A stretch of 28,837 bases of DNA from an uncultured Candidatus Melainabacteria bacterium (GCA_934699705.1 CAKUXD010000023.1:1-28837); one strand, 5' to 3'; shown: positions 14,633 to 23,088, numbered from the stretch's first letter. Numbers and translations: made by a program. Notes: generated by a model not told the origin, from the sequence alone.

Positions 14633-15079
14633 TTATTCTTCTTCGTCAGTTGTTTTTGGTGCTGGATTTAAGATGTTATTATCATAAATCGGTTGAAAAT
14701 GCTTAATTTGAGGAAGTGGTGGAATTTTTCCTGTTGAATTGAACTCTTTATCTTGACAACCTGTTTCGTCGCAAACGCCTAAAAATGAACCAATTTGATT
14801 ATAATAATAGGTCTTTTCGTTTTTTGTAATGCTTTTTCCAACAAGTTGTCCGACTTTATTGTAGAAAAAAGTCTGATTATTGACAGTTTTGTCGTGAGCA
14901 AGGATTTTCCCGTATTTATCATAATAAATATTTTTATTGTATTTTGTTTCTACTGAATATTCAGGCTTTGCCGTTTCTTGTGGAGCGACATTGGTATTTG
15001 TAACTTGATTTTCCGCAGTAACTGCGTATCCTAAATTTCCAATTAACAAAATTGCTATTATGTATATAAATTTTTTCAT
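14633..15079 (-). CDS. Unknown small secreted protein with YY-x-x-x-G repeats
   Basis: A 148-residue protein with a Sec signal peptide (MKKFIYIIAILLIGNLGYAV). The middle carries three roughly 20-residue repeats of the type (Y/F)Y-x-K-x-G-x-L (IYYDKYGKIL, FFYNKVGQLV, YYYNQIGSFL), recalling MORN or YD-like surface repeats. Two Cys follow in VCDETGC and the C-terminus is Pro-rich and acidic. The frame extends to 15100, but that Met lies two bases after a -10 element and would not be transcribed; ATG 15079 with an AGGA ribosome-binding site is preferred. Function is unknown; a cell-surface protein is likely. Confidence 0.7.
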   Translation of the reverse strand: MKKFIYIIAILLIGNLGYAVTAENQVTNTNVAPQETAKPEYSVETKYNKNIYYDKYGKILAHDKTVNNQTFFYNKVGQLVGKSITKNEKTYYYNQIGSFLGVCDETGCQDKEFNSTGKIPPLPQIKHFQPIYDNNILNPAPKTTDEEE

Positions 15080-15102
15080 AACTAGTCCTGTTTTTCTCAT
15101 TT

Positions 15103-15111
15103 ATTTTAGCA
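15103..15111 (-). promoter_or_regulatory. Extended -10 TGCTAAAAT
   Basis: On the minus strand TATGCTAAAAT precedes the small secreted-protein gene with a leader of about 18 bases. The same core TGCTAAAAT is found before ruvB (19122) and at 27019. Confidence 0.6.
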
Positions 15112-15165
15112 TATTTGAGGTTTTTAATGGAATAGAAAAGAAAATATTTCAGTAATTTAGAGTAT

Positions 15166-15558
15166 TTATGTATTTAAAATATATATTTCAAAATTTAGAT
15201 ATACCGCAAAAGTAATCCATAAAAAATACGGCACAAGCAAATAACTTGCGGGTTTACTGATTTTATAAAATTCATAAATAGTAAATGCAATAAATAGCCA
15301 CATTATAACAATAATAATTAATCCGCCCTGAATATCGGTATTGCTGAAAAAAACCGAAGACCAAATAAAATTGAGTAATAACTGAACCAGGAAGAAAACA
15401 AGCGCATTTGCTTTTTTCATAGGGCTTTTCGCCTGCATAAAAACCAAAAATGACGAAAAAATCATTAAGTATAAAATTATCCACGCAGGGGCAAAAAGCC
15501 AATCAGGTGGCGTGAATACAGGTAAATTTAAAGAATGATACCAATTTATATTCTGCAT
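15166..15558 (-). CDS. tspO: TspO/MBR-family membrane protein lacking helix 1
   Basis: TspO (tryptophan-rich sensory protein) binds tetrapyrroles and related ligands in the membrane. The 130 residues show WYHSLNLPVFTPPDWLFAPAWIILY, LLLNFIWSSVFF and SYLLVPYFLWITFAVYLN, all family hallmarks. Four hydrophobic helices are visible; the fifth (normally the first, before the WYxxLxxP loop) is absent. An in-frame TGA lies 27 bases before the ATG, so the short N-terminus is not a missed start. It lies 48 bases downstream of engB on the same strand. Function may be retained or reduced. Confidence 0.88.
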   Translation of the reverse strand: MQNINWYHSLNLPVFTPPDWLFAPAWIILYLMIFSSFLVFMQAKSPMKKANALVFFLVQLLLNFIWSSVFFSNTDIQGGLIIIVIMWLFIAFTIYEFYKISKPASYLLVPYFLWITFAVYLNFEIYILNT

Positions 15559-15606
15559 AATAATGTATTTTTTATAATTTTTTCAAAAAATCCATTACTC
15601 TGTTGC

Positions 15607-16218
15607 CTAATTTTCTGGAGTATCTTCCTCTGTTGTGTTGGTATTTTTTGACAGTTCTAAAAGGTGCGTAAAGATGTTATCGCAGTATTTACGGTCAATT
15701 GCGCTGAACGGCAATACAATTCCGCCAAATTGTTTTTCTACATTTTTAATTACGTTTAAAACTTTGTTTTTAGGCACATAATCCATTTTTGTTATTACCG
15801 TAAATATAGGTAAATCGTATGCCTCAACCCATTCCCGCATTTGCATGTCATTTTTTTGCAGGTCATGACGACCATCAACAAGCTGAATTAGCGATGTTAT
15901 CTGAGTTCTGTTTAGTAAATATTCTTCTAAATACCGTTGCCACTTAGCCTGAGCTTCTTTAGAAACTTTAGCATAGCCATAACCTGGAAGATCGGCAATC
16001 ATAAATTGTTCAGAAAAATTGAAAAAGTTGATTAGTCTTGTTTTTCCAGGAGTATTTGAAGTTTTTGCTAATTTTTTGTTATTGCTTAAACAGTTTATAA
16101 ACGAGGATTTACCTACATTTGAGCGTCCTAAAAGCGGAAACTCTGGTAGCGTGAAATTTGGGCATTGGCTTAATTTTTCAGCACTTATTATAAACTTGGC
16201 GTTAATTTGTCTTGACAT
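15607..16218 (-). CDS. engB: Ribosome biogenesis GTPase YsxC/YihA (EngB)
   Basis: A 203-residue essential-type GTPase that helps assemble the large ribosomal subunit. G motifs are in order: GRSNVGKSS (31-39), TPGKTRLINFF (56-66), DLPGYGYAK (76-84) and TKMD (143-146). The start overlaps the 3' end of the upstream TPR gene by 31 bases, which implies translational coupling; the ribosome-binding site is weak. tspO follows. Confidence 0.95.
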   Translation of the reverse strand: MSRQINAKFIISAEKLSQCPNFTLPEFPLLGRSNVGKSSFINCLSNNKKLAKTSNTPGKTRLINFFNFSEQFMIADLPGYGYAKVSKEAQAKWQRYLEEYLLNRTQITSLIQLVDGRHDLQKNDMQMREWVEAYDLPIFTVITKMDYVPKNKVLNVIKNVEKQFGGIVLPFSAIDRKYCDNIFTHLLELSKNTNTTEEDTPEN

Positions 16219-18098
16219 CTTTTAAATTCTTTTGCTTCTTTTTTCATGTATGTATTATTAATTTTTTGCAATTTTTTGTTTAATTTTTTAATTTTTTTGT
16301 TCATTTTTGCAATTTTTTTAGGTTTTTGTTCTAATCCTGCTACAACCTTGTAGGCATCAATTGCTTCTTGATAATGTTTTTGTTTTTCACATAATTTTGC
16401 ACTTAAAAGAGCCGCTTCGTAATTTGTTGGATTAAATTCCAAGGAGCGAAGTGCGTATTCTCTTGCAAACACTTTGTTTTTGTCTTGTTTGTTAAAATAT
16501 TTTGCGTCTTTGTATAATGAGTCAGATTGTTTTTCCATAGTCATTATATAGTTCAAATTGTGCATTGCTTCTTCATTTGTCGGGTCAAACACAAGAACTT
16601 TTCTCAACGTGTCTTTTGCACTTGGATAAAATTTGTCATAAGTTAAAATTTCAGCTACAAACAAGTAATCATCTGGTGTTTGAGCAAAAAGAAGTGCTTT
16701 CTCAAACATATCTTTTGCCTCTTGATATTTGTTCATGGCGTAATAAGCATCACCTTTTGCGAGCATATCGTTAAGTCCTCTTGCAGGTGTTGTAATAATT
16801 CTATCCAGAGTTTCTTGTGTTGCTTTTTGTTGGTTAGTGATTTTTGCTAACTTTAATTTAGCAAGATAAAGTTGTAAGTCGTTTGGATTTGCTTCTAAGG
16901 CTCTTTCAAGGTTTGAATAAGCTGTTTTTAATTCTTTTTCTCGACTTAACAAGTTTTGGCTTGTTTCTTTTGCTTGTTCAAAATAAGCATTTGCAAGACC
17001 TTTTAACGCTTCAGCGTTATAATTTTCAACCCCTACAAGGCTTGAGTAGTATTTTAATGCTTGATTATGGTCGCCTTTTAAAATTGATAAGTTTCCAATG
17101 TATAATTTTGCTTGATTTAAGTCTGGATTAATTGCCAGTGCTGATTTTAAGTTTGCAATTGCAAGCTCGTTGTCAAACCTTTTTTCATAAATTGTTGCTA
17201 AATTCATATATGGTTTTGTGTTTTCAGGTTTTATGGCAATTGCTTTTTTAAAGGCTTCAATTGAGGCAGTTTCATTGCCCTGTTTTTTAAGTATTTCACC
17301 ACGTAAATTGTATGCTACTGAAGAATTTGGTTTTAATCTTAATGAGTGGTCAAGCGCGTCTAAGCCTTTTGAATACAGCGATTTTTTATCATAAACTTGT
17401 GCAAGGTGGAAAAATGCTGTTGAGCTATTTGGGTTAATTGCGATTGTTTTTAAGAATTTTTTTCTGGCATCATCGTAATTTCTATTTAAAAAGTCGATTG
17501 AACCTAAATTATCAATTGCAGTTGCATAAGTTGGATCAATTTCAAGTGCTTTATTGAAAAATTCATTTGCTTTATCTAAATTACCTGTATTTAGTGCGAT
17601 TACGCCAAGAGCATTGTATGCAGGATAATATTTTGGATTTAATTTTAAAGTGGTATTAAATTCTTTGATTGCGTCTTTGATTAAATCCTCTGCTTGATTT
17701 CTGTATTCCATATCAGATGATGCTTGACGTTTGATATTAATAATACCTTGCGCAAAGTGTAAATTAGCATTGTTTGGGTATTTTGGCATAAGAGCGTTTA
17801 ATTGAGATTGAGCCATGTCGAATTTACCCTGTTTTGCTAAAGATACTGTATATAATGATTTTGCGGTAATATCGTTTGGATTTGCCAAAATCATGTTATT
17901 TAAAATTCGGTCTGCCTGTGCAAAATTATCGTATTCAAGAAGTTTGTCAACTTGTTGGTAATTTTTACTTATTTTTGCTGTAATTACAGTTTTTTGTTTT
18001 GCTGGAACTTTTTTTACAGGTTTTGCGTCGGCATTAACATTAATTGTTAAAAGTCCTGAAACTGCGGCTGCAATTATCAATGTTTTACTCAATCTCAT
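16188..18098 (-). CDS. Large secreted or periplasmic TPR protein
   Basis: A 636-residue protein with a signal peptide (MRLSKTLIIAAAVSGLLTINVNA) followed by about a dozen tetratricopeptide repeats from residue about 50 to 600, for example YYPAYNALGVIALNTGNLDK and YATAIDNLGSIDFLNRNYDD. The end is very Lys-rich (KKIAKMNKKIKKLNKKLQK). TPR scaffolds of this kind bind proteins at the envelope; no enzyme domain is seen. GAGGA with a six-base gap gives the start, and a divergent promoter is shared with the xer gene. The last 31 bases overlap engB. Confidence 0.88.
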   Translation of the reverse strand: MRLSKTLIIAAAVSGLLTINVNADAKPVKKVPAKQKTVITAKISKNYQQVDKLLEYDNFAQADRILNNMILANPNDITAKSLYTVSLAKQGKFDMAQSQLNALMPKYPNNANLHFAQGIINIKRQASSDMEYRNQAEDLIKDAIKEFNTTLKLNPKYYPAYNALGVIALNTGNLDKANEFFNKALEIDPTYATAIDNLGSIDFLNRNYDDARKKFLKTIAINPNSSTAFFHLAQVYDKKSLYSKGLDALDHSLRLKPNSSVAYNLRGEILKKQGNETASIEAFKKAIAIKPENTKPYMNLATIYEKRFDNELAIANLKSALAINPDLNQAKLYIGNLSILKGDHNQALKYYSSLVGVENYNAEALKGLANAYFEQAKETSQNLLSREKELKTAYSNLERALEANPNDLQLYLAKLKLAKITNQQKATQETLDRIITTPARGLNDMLAKGDAYYAMNKYQEAKDMFEKALLFAQTPDDYLFVAEILTYDKFYPSAKDTLRKVLVFDPTNEEAMHNLNYIMTMEKQSDSLYKDAKYFNKQDKNKVFAREYALRSLEFNPTNYEAALLSAKLCEKQKHYQEAIDAYKVVAGLEQKPKKIAKMNKKIKKLNKKLQKINNTYMKKEAKEFKRCQDKLTPSL

Positions 18099-18130
18099 TT
18101 TCTATCCTCTACTTTGTAAATTATTTTTTA

Positions 18131-18153
18131 ATTATACAAAAATATTGTATAAT
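18131..18153. promoter_or_regulatory. Palindromic divergent -10 elements between the TPR gene and xer
   Basis: ATTATACAA (18131-18139) and TTGTATAAT (18145-18153) form a perfect inverted repeat around 5 bases. Each arm carries a TATAAT, one for each strand, so transcription of the two genes starts from one overlapping site. Confidence 0.65.
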
Positions 18154-18193
18154 AGCACTAGTAAAAAAAAATCGTGCGTAAGTAGGAATAATT

Positions 18194-19108
18194 ATGGGTT
18201 TGAATAAAGACTCAAAAGTTTATTTAGAAGATTTTAAAACATACCTTTTAATCGAAAAGAACTTCTCAAAACATACTGCAAAGGCTTATTATTCAGACGT
18301 TTTAAGCTATTTGCTCTGGCTAGATGAAGCCTCTTGTCTGAGTGTAAATTTTGCAAAAGTTAGAGATTATTTGTATTTTATTCAAAAATTTAATTATAAA
18401 AAAACGACTTTAGCTCGAAAAATAGCGTCAGTTAGAACTTTTTATAAATATTTATACAGGGAACGCCTTATAGATACTAATCCAACGGCTAATTTAACTG
18501 CGCCAAAAAGACCGAAATCCTTACCAAAATTTTTAACTGACGCGGAAGTTGAAAAAATTTTGTCTGGAATAAAAATTGAAACTCCTGCAGGATACAGAAA
18601 TCGTGCGATTTTGGAACTTTTATGGGCAACAGGTATGCGTGTTTCAGAGCTTAGTGGATTGAATTTTGGCGATTTGAATTTAGAAAATAACGAAATTACA
18701 GTATTCGGTAAAGGTGCAAAAGAGCGTATTGTACTTGTTTCAGATAGAGCAAAAAATTATTTACAACGATACATAGATACAGCTCGACCCTTGATTGCAA
18801 AAGGGTTCATTTTAGAGCCGATAACAGACTCAACGCCTGTTTTTATCAATAATACAGGATATCGTTTACAAAATAAAACTATAAGAAATGTAATAAATGA
18901 TGTGGTTGAAAATATTGAACTTCCAAAACACGTAACTCCGCACATGTTCAGACATAGTTTTGCAACACATTTAATTGAAAATGGAGCGGATTTAAGAATT
19001 GTTCAGGAATTACTCGGGCATGCAAGCATTTCAAATACTCAAATTTATACTCACGTTTCTACAAAACACTTGCAAGACGTATTTGAACATTCTCACCCTA
19101 GAGCTTAA
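18194..19108 (+). CDS. xerC: Tyrosine recombinase, XerC/XerD type
   Basis: Resolves chromosome dimers at dif during division. The 304-residue protein has the N-terminal core-binding domain (FKTYLLIEKNFSKHTAKAYY), and the catalytic set Arg149 (TGMRVSEL), Lys173 (GKGAKER), His250-x-x-Arg253 (HMFRHSF), His276 (LLGHAS) and the nucleophile Tyr285 (QIYTHVS), ending HPRA. Length and C-terminus fit Xer rather than a phage integrase. XerC and XerD cannot be told apart from this alone. AGGA six bases upstream gives the start; ruvB follows 28 bases on, so both concern chromosome repair and segregation. No dif site was recognised. Confidence 0.93.
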   Translation: MGLNKDSKVYLEDFKTYLLIEKNFSKHTAKAYYSDVLSYLLWLDEASCLSVNFAKVRDYLYFIQKFNYKKTTLARKIASVRTFYKYLYRERLIDTNPTANLTAPKRPKSLPKFLTDAEVEKILSGIKIETPAGYRNRAILELLWATGMRVSELSGLNFGDLNLENNEITVFGKGAKERIVLVSDRAKNYLQRYIDTARPLIAKGFILEPITDSTPVFINNTGYRLQNKTIRNVINDVVENIELPKHVTPHMFRHSFATHLIENGADLRIVQELLGHASISNTQIYTHVSTKHLQDVFEHSHPRA

Positions 19109-19121
19109 TTATTTCTATTTA

Positions 19122-19130
19122 TGCTAAAAT
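19122..19130 (+). promoter_or_regulatory. Extended -10 with leaderless geometry for ruvB
   Basis: TGCTAAAAT (19122-19130) is followed by six bases and the ruvB ATG. There is no Shine-Dalgarno and no clear -35. Confidence 0.5.
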
Positions 19131-19136
19131 AAAAGT

Positions 19137-20201
19137 ATGGCAATATTATCAGACGATGACAATTTTAAGCAAAATATTAAAAAAAATCCTGTCGTAAAAC
19201 CAGAAACAATCGAGTACGACAAGACTTTTGAAAATTCAATTCGTCCTAAAACTTTTGATAATTATATTGGTCAATCTGAATTAAAAGAAACTTTGCAAAT
19301 TTCAATTGAGGCTTCAAAAAAGCGTGGTACAAACTTAGACCACATGCTATTTTACGGACCTCCTGGGCTTGGAAAAACTACACTTGCTGGTGTTGTGGCT
19401 CAGCAAATGGGTGCAGAATTAAAAATTACATCTGCTCCGGCTCTTGAAAGACCTCGTGATATTATTGGGATTTTAATGTCTTTAAAGGGTGGTGAAGTTT
19501 TATTTATTGATGAAATTCATCGTTTAAACAAGGTTACAGAAGAAATTCTTTATCCGGCAATGGAAGATTTTTATCTTGATATGACAACCGGGAAAAGTCA
19601 AACGGTTAAAACGATGCGACTTCCTTTGCCAAAATTTACGCTTATTGGGGCAACAACAAAAGCAGGCGAACTTTCTGGACCTTTAAGAGATAGATTTGGT
19701 ATAATTCACAGATTACAATTTTATAATTTTGATGAATTAGCTCAAGTTATAAAGCGCACAGCAGAAATTTTAGATATAAAAATTACAGATGAAGGTGCAA
19801 GTGCAATTGCCAGATGTTCGCGCGGAACTCCACGTATCGCAAATCGTTTAGTTAAGCGTGTTTCGGACTTTGCTATTGTAAAATACGATGGCGAAATTAC
19901 AGAAGAAGTTGCAACAGACTCTTTAAAAGCCTTAAAAATTGATGAATTTGGATTAGATTCAACGGATAGAGCCTTGTTAAATATGATTATTGAAAAATAT
20001 GATGGCGGTCCAGTTGGTATAAACACGCTTGCCGCAGCTTTAGGCGAAGATATTAGAACGCTTGAAGACGTATGTGAGCCATATTTGTTACAAATTGGTT
20101 TGTTACAGAGAACTCCGCAAGGCAGAAAGGTTTCGCCTGAAGGTTATAGACATTTGGGGGTGAAAAATCATTCTGCCCAACGCAGTCTTTTCGAGGATTA
20201 G
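19137..20201 (+). CDS. ruvB: Holliday junction branch migration helicase RuvB
   Basis: The AAA+ motor that drives branch migration with RuvA. The 354 residues show RPKTFDNYIGQ, Walker A GPPGLGKTT (74-82), Walker B LFIDEIHRL (122-130), the sensor region IGATTKAGELSGPLRDRFG, an RPD-like C-terminal winged helix and LQRTPQGRK. The N-terminal extension of about 35 residues before the AAA+ core is somewhat long. The ATG is six bases after TAAAAT, so it is a leaderless candidate. The next gene starts one base after its stop. Confidence 0.97.
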   Translation: MAILSDDDNFKQNIKKNPVVKPETIEYDKTFENSIRPKTFDNYIGQSELKETLQISIEASKKRGTNLDHMLFYGPPGLGKTTLAGVVAQQMGAELKITSAPALERPRDIIGILMSLKGGEVLFIDEIHRLNKVTEEILYPAMEDFYLDMTTGKSQTVKTMRLPLPKFTLIGATTKAGELSGPLRDRFGIIHRLQFYNFDELAQVIKRTAEILDIKITDEGASAIARCSRGTPRIANRLVKRVSDFAIVKYDGEITEEVATDSLKALKIDEFGLDSTDRALLNMIIEKYDGGPVGINTLAAALGEDIRTLEDVCEPYLLQIGLLQRTPQGRKVSPEGYRHLGVKNHSAQRSLFED

Positions 20202-20202
20202 T

Positions 20203-21339
20203 ATGAAAAAAATTTTAATTATTTTTATAATGTTGTTTTTTACATTACCTGTTTTTGCTCAAAATGAGGCAGATAAGGTTTTAAAATCTGAATTAGGTAG
20301 AATTCAAAGCGTTGATTATGAAGATATTGAACATTCCTTTACCGATAAAAGTCAGGTAAAACAACTTGTTGTTGTTAAACTTTTAACGGGCGAATTTAAA
20401 GGTCAAGAATTTAAAACAACAAATATGATAACTGGTAATCCGTATTACGATATTTTCTTAAAAAAAGGCGATAGAGTAATTCTCCATACAGAAATGGAAG
20501 ATGACGGAGAAACAATAAACTATGATATTGCAGATATTCACAGAATAGATTTTGTGTATGTTTTGATTGCAATTTTTGTTGGCTTACTTTTGTTAGTCGG
20601 TCGCAAAAAAGGCTTTAATAGCTTACTTTCAATTGTTATAACGGTTGTTCTTATTCTTTTTGTAATGGCTCCAATGGTTAGAAGTGGCTTTAATCCAATT
20701 GTTTCGGCGCTTGTTATAAGTTTATTGTCAACATTAATTACAATGTACACAGTTGGCGGATTTAATCACAAAAGTACATCTGCAACGATTGGTGTTATTG
20801 GAAGTTTAATTTTTGCGTCTTTTTTGTCGATTATGACAATAAAATTTTCCAGATTAACAGGTTTTTGCTGTGAAGAAACTATGTATTTGTATAGCGCAGA
20901 CCCTAATTTGAATTTTAAAGGAATTTTAACTGCATCTGTAATTCTTGCAACGCTCGGAGCAGTTATGGATACTGCCATGTCGATTGCAAGTAGTATAAAC
21001 GAGTTTTATATAATTAATCCAAAACTGACGACAAAAGAATTGTTCTTATCGGGCATGAATGTTGGTAAAGATATTATTGGGACTATGGCAAATACCTTGA
21101 TTTTAGTATATTTAGGTTCATCTTTGCCGTTAGTTTTGTTGTCGCAGAATATTGATTTACAAAAATTCTTTAACCTTAATCAAGTAGTTACAGAGATTAG
21201 TTCGGCGATGATTGGCAGTATTGCGCTTGTTGCGTGCGTTCCGATTACGGCAATTGTTTCTGCTCATTTGGTTGGGCTTAACAAAAAAGAAATTGATGAT
21301 ATAATTATAGAAAATGATATAGAAATCGACGAAGATTAA
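20203..21339 (+). CDS. YibE/F-family multi-pass membrane protein
   Basis: A 378-residue protein of the YibE/F family, whose role is not firmly known. A signal-like segment (MKKILIIFIMLFFTLPVFAQ) is followed by an extracytoplasmic beta-rich domain (about 20-115, including TGEFKGQEFKTTN) and about seven helices, with the family stretches LLLVGRKKGFNSLLS, GGFNHKSTSATIG and ATLGAVMDTAMSIASSINE. Its ATG lies one base after the ruvB stop, so translation is coupled. A DUF151 gene follows 12 bases on. Confidence 0.85.
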   Translation: MKKILIIFIMLFFTLPVFAQNEADKVLKSELGRIQSVDYEDIEHSFTDKSQVKQLVVVKLLTGEFKGQEFKTTNMITGNPYYDIFLKKGDRVILHTEMEDDGETINYDIADIHRIDFVYVLIAIFVGLLLLVGRKKGFNSLLSIVITVVLILFVMAPMVRSGFNPIVSALVISLLSTLITMYTVGGFNHKSTSATIGVIGSLIFASFLSIMTIKFSRLTGFCCEETMYLYSADPNLNFKGILTASVILATLGAVMDTAMSIASSINEFYIINPKLTTKELFLSGMNVGKDIIGTMANTLILVYLGSSLPLVLLSQNIDLQKFFNLNQVVTEISSAMIGSIALVACVPITAIVSAHLVGLNKKEIDDIIIENDIEIDED

Positions 21340-21351
21340 GAGGTTATAAAA

Positions 21352-21861
21352 ATGATTGAAATGCGTGTAATGGGTATAGCACTTGATACAAGAACTGGTT
21401 CTCCAATTGTTGTGCTTCATGATAAAGATAACAGGAAAGCGCTTCCTATCTGGATTGGTTCAGCTGAAGCCAGTGCGATTATCAGAAAAATTGAAAACCT
21501 TCAAGTTGCAAGACCTATGACACACGATTTGATTATTGGTATTATTAAACGAACAGGTTATGAGTTAGAAAAAGTTGAAATTGATGACGTTGAAAAAGAT
21601 ACTTATTTCGCGTCTTTAATTCTAACAAAAGACGGCGAAGAACCTCTTGAAATTGACTGCCGTCCTTCTGATGCAATCGCAGTTGCTATTCGTGTTGATG
21701 CTCCAATTTATGTTGCAGCCTCAGTTTTAGCCACAGGCGCTGTTTCAACAGACCCTTCCAAAGACGAAGAAGAAGCTCAGGAGTTCAAAAGTTTTGTGCA
21801 AAATTTAAAACCTTCTGATTTTGAAAAATTGTTAAAAGGACACGAAGAATCAGACCAATAA
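21352..21861 (+). CDS. Bifunctional nuclease family protein (DUF151)
   Basis: A 169-residue protein that matches the DUF151 domain from MIEMRVMGIALDTRTGSPIVVL to about residue 130, with LPIWIGSAEASAI, RPMTHDLI and IDCRPSDAIAVAIR as typical motifs. A plant homologue has DNase/RNase activity; bacterial roles are mostly inferred. The C-terminal 35 residues (DEEEAQEFKSFVQNLKPSDFEKLL) resemble the UvrB/UvrC-type tail found in some members. GAGG precedes the start. It closes the ruvB-YibE/F unit, and its stop directly abuts the stop of a convergent small gene. Confidence 0.9.
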   Translation: MIEMRVMGIALDTRTGSPIVVLHDKDNRKALPIWIGSAEASAIIRKIENLQVARPMTHDLIIGIIKRTGYELEKVEIDDVEKDTYFASLILTKDGEEPLEIDCRPSDAIAVAIRVDAPIYVAASVLATGAVSTDPSKDEEEAQEFKSFVQNLKPSDFEKLLKGHEESDQ

Positions 21862-22011
21862 TTAACCTGTATCTTTGTCAATCCAAATATAGGTTACGTG
21901 TTTGTTTTCCTTGAACGGATTTGACTGATAGATATTTTGTTCGAATTTGTTTGAAGTTTTATTTTCTGTTTTTTTATCTATAAGTTTTTTTGTGTATTTG
22001 AAAAAGTTCAT
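21862..22011 (-). CDS. Predicted 49-residue small protein
   Basis: This short frame codes a basic, Lys/Asn-rich peptide, MNFFKYTKKLIDKK... to ...YIWIDKDTG. I do not recognise it. Two features favour a real gene. A CATAAT hexamer stands six bases before the ATG, the spacing seen at other leaderless starts here. Its TAA directly adjoins the stop of the convergent DUF151 gene, filling a gap that otherwise holds nothing. A chance frame is still possible at this length. Confidence 0.5.
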   Translation of the reverse strand: MNFFKYTKKLIDKKTENKTSNKFEQNIYQSNPFKENKHVTYIWIDKDTG

Positions 22012-22087
22012 AATAAAATTATGCGTTTATTTTTAATTTGTTTAACCCCTAAAAAGTATTAAAAATAAATTTGCAGGCGGGTATTTG

Positions 22088-22096
22088 TGATAAGAT
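22088..22096 (+). promoter_or_regulatory. Extended -10 with leaderless geometry for thiL
   Basis: TGATAAGAT (22088-22096), then six bases (TAAAAT), then the thiL ATG. No Shine-Dalgarno is present. Confidence 0.5.
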
Positions 22097-22102
22097 TAAA
22101 AT

Positions 22103-23035
22103 ATGAAAGAACTTGAATTTATAAACATAATTCAAAACTTATTATCCTCTGAATATATAGGTGATGATTGCGCGTATTTAGAGGATTTGGGCATTGTCGT
22201 AACTCAAGATAGTTTAGTTGAAGATGTCCATTTTAAGCGTGAATTTTCAACTCCTTTTCAATTGGGCTATAAATCAATTGCTGTTAATTTAAGCGATATT
22301 TATGCGTCTGGTGCAGAGGCTAAATACCTTACTGTGTCTTTATCTTTGCCAAAAGATATTGATGAAAATTTTGTAAAAGAATTTTATGAAGGTGCTAAAT
22401 CAGTTTTAAATGGTGCAAAAATAGTCGGTGGCGATATAACAGGTTCAGATAAAATTTTTGTGTCTGTAACGGCTATTGGCGTAACTAAAGATAGGAAAAT
22501 TTCTTCAAGAAAAAATGCTAAAGTCGGATATAAAATTATTACAAATGGTAAACATGGTTCAAGCGGTGCAGGGCTTTACGCTTTATTAAATGGCATTAGC
22601 GGGCATGAATGCTTGAAACAAGAACACCTTATGCCGAAAATTTCGTCTGAATTGTCTGAAAATATTGCAAAATCTGCAAAAAATGATTATGCAATGATGG
22701 ATTCTTCTGACGGATTAGCAGATTCTTTATATAAAATAGCCAAAAATAGTGGCGTTTGCGCGCTTGTAGATTTTAATAAAATTCCTTACGACAAAGATAT
22801 AGAAAATTTAAAAGGACTGGATTTTAAACAGACTATTTTCTTTGGAGCTGAAGATTATAAACTTGTTTGCGCAATCTCTGAAGATGATTTAAGCAAGATT
22901 AATCCTGATTTTTACTCGATTATTGGTGAAATAGTTGAAAAAACAGATGAAAATTGTTTGAAAATTAAAACTAATAACAAAATTATTGAATTTAATGAAA
23001 AAAGTTTAGAAGAAAATTTCTTTAAACATTTTTAA
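22103..23035 (+). CDS. thiL: Thiamine-monophosphate kinase ThiL
   Basis: ThiL phosphorylates thiamine monophosphate to the coenzyme thiamine diphosphate. The 310-residue protein has the AIR-synthase-like fold: IGDDCAYL and VVTQDSLVEDVHFKREFS near the N-terminus, the SDIYASGAEAKYL motif, GGDITGSD with metal-binding Asp, MMDSSDGLADSL and FFGAEDYKLV near the C-terminus. Length is normal. It stands alone with no other thiamine genes beside it, and no TPP riboswitch was recognised upstream. A pilin-like gene with its own promoter follows. Confidence 0.93.
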   Translation: MKELEFINIIQNLLSSEYIGDDCAYLEDLGIVVTQDSLVEDVHFKREFSTPFQLGYKSIAVNLSDIYASGAEAKYLTVSLSLPKDIDENFVKEFYEGAKSVLNGAKIVGGDITGSDKIFVSVTAIGVTKDRKISSRKNAKVGYKIITNGKHGSSGAGLYALLNGISGHECLKQEHLMPKISSELSENIAKSAKNDYAMMDSSDGLADSLYKIAKNSGVCALVDFNKIPYDKDIENLKGLDFKQTIFFGAEDYKLVCAISEDDLSKINPDFYSIIGEIVEKTDENCLKIKTNNKIIEFNEKSLEENFFKHF

Positions 23036-23036
23036 T

Positions 23037-23065
23037 TTGACATTAAATTATGGAACTGTTACGAT
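23037..23065 (+). promoter_or_regulatory. Promoter of the second pilin-like gene
   Basis: TTGACA (23037-23042), 17 bases, TACGAT (23060-23065). +1 is predicted near 23072, which excludes the Met at 23050 and supports ATG 23089 behind AAGGGG. Confidence 0.7.
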
Positions 23066-23088
23066 ATTTCGAAAAAGGGGTTTTATTT

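Noticed and set aside
19742..20026. 94-codon frame antisense to ruvB
   Set aside because: It is fully contained in ruvB, and has no independent start signals.
22024..22102. TPP riboswitch in front of thiL
   Set aside because: No THI-box motifs are seen and the promoter is placed directly against the ATG.
23050..23088. Earlier Met for the second pilin-like protein
   Set aside because: This codon lies between the -35 and -10 of the predicted promoter; the prepilin leader is normally short and ATG 23089 has AAGGGG.
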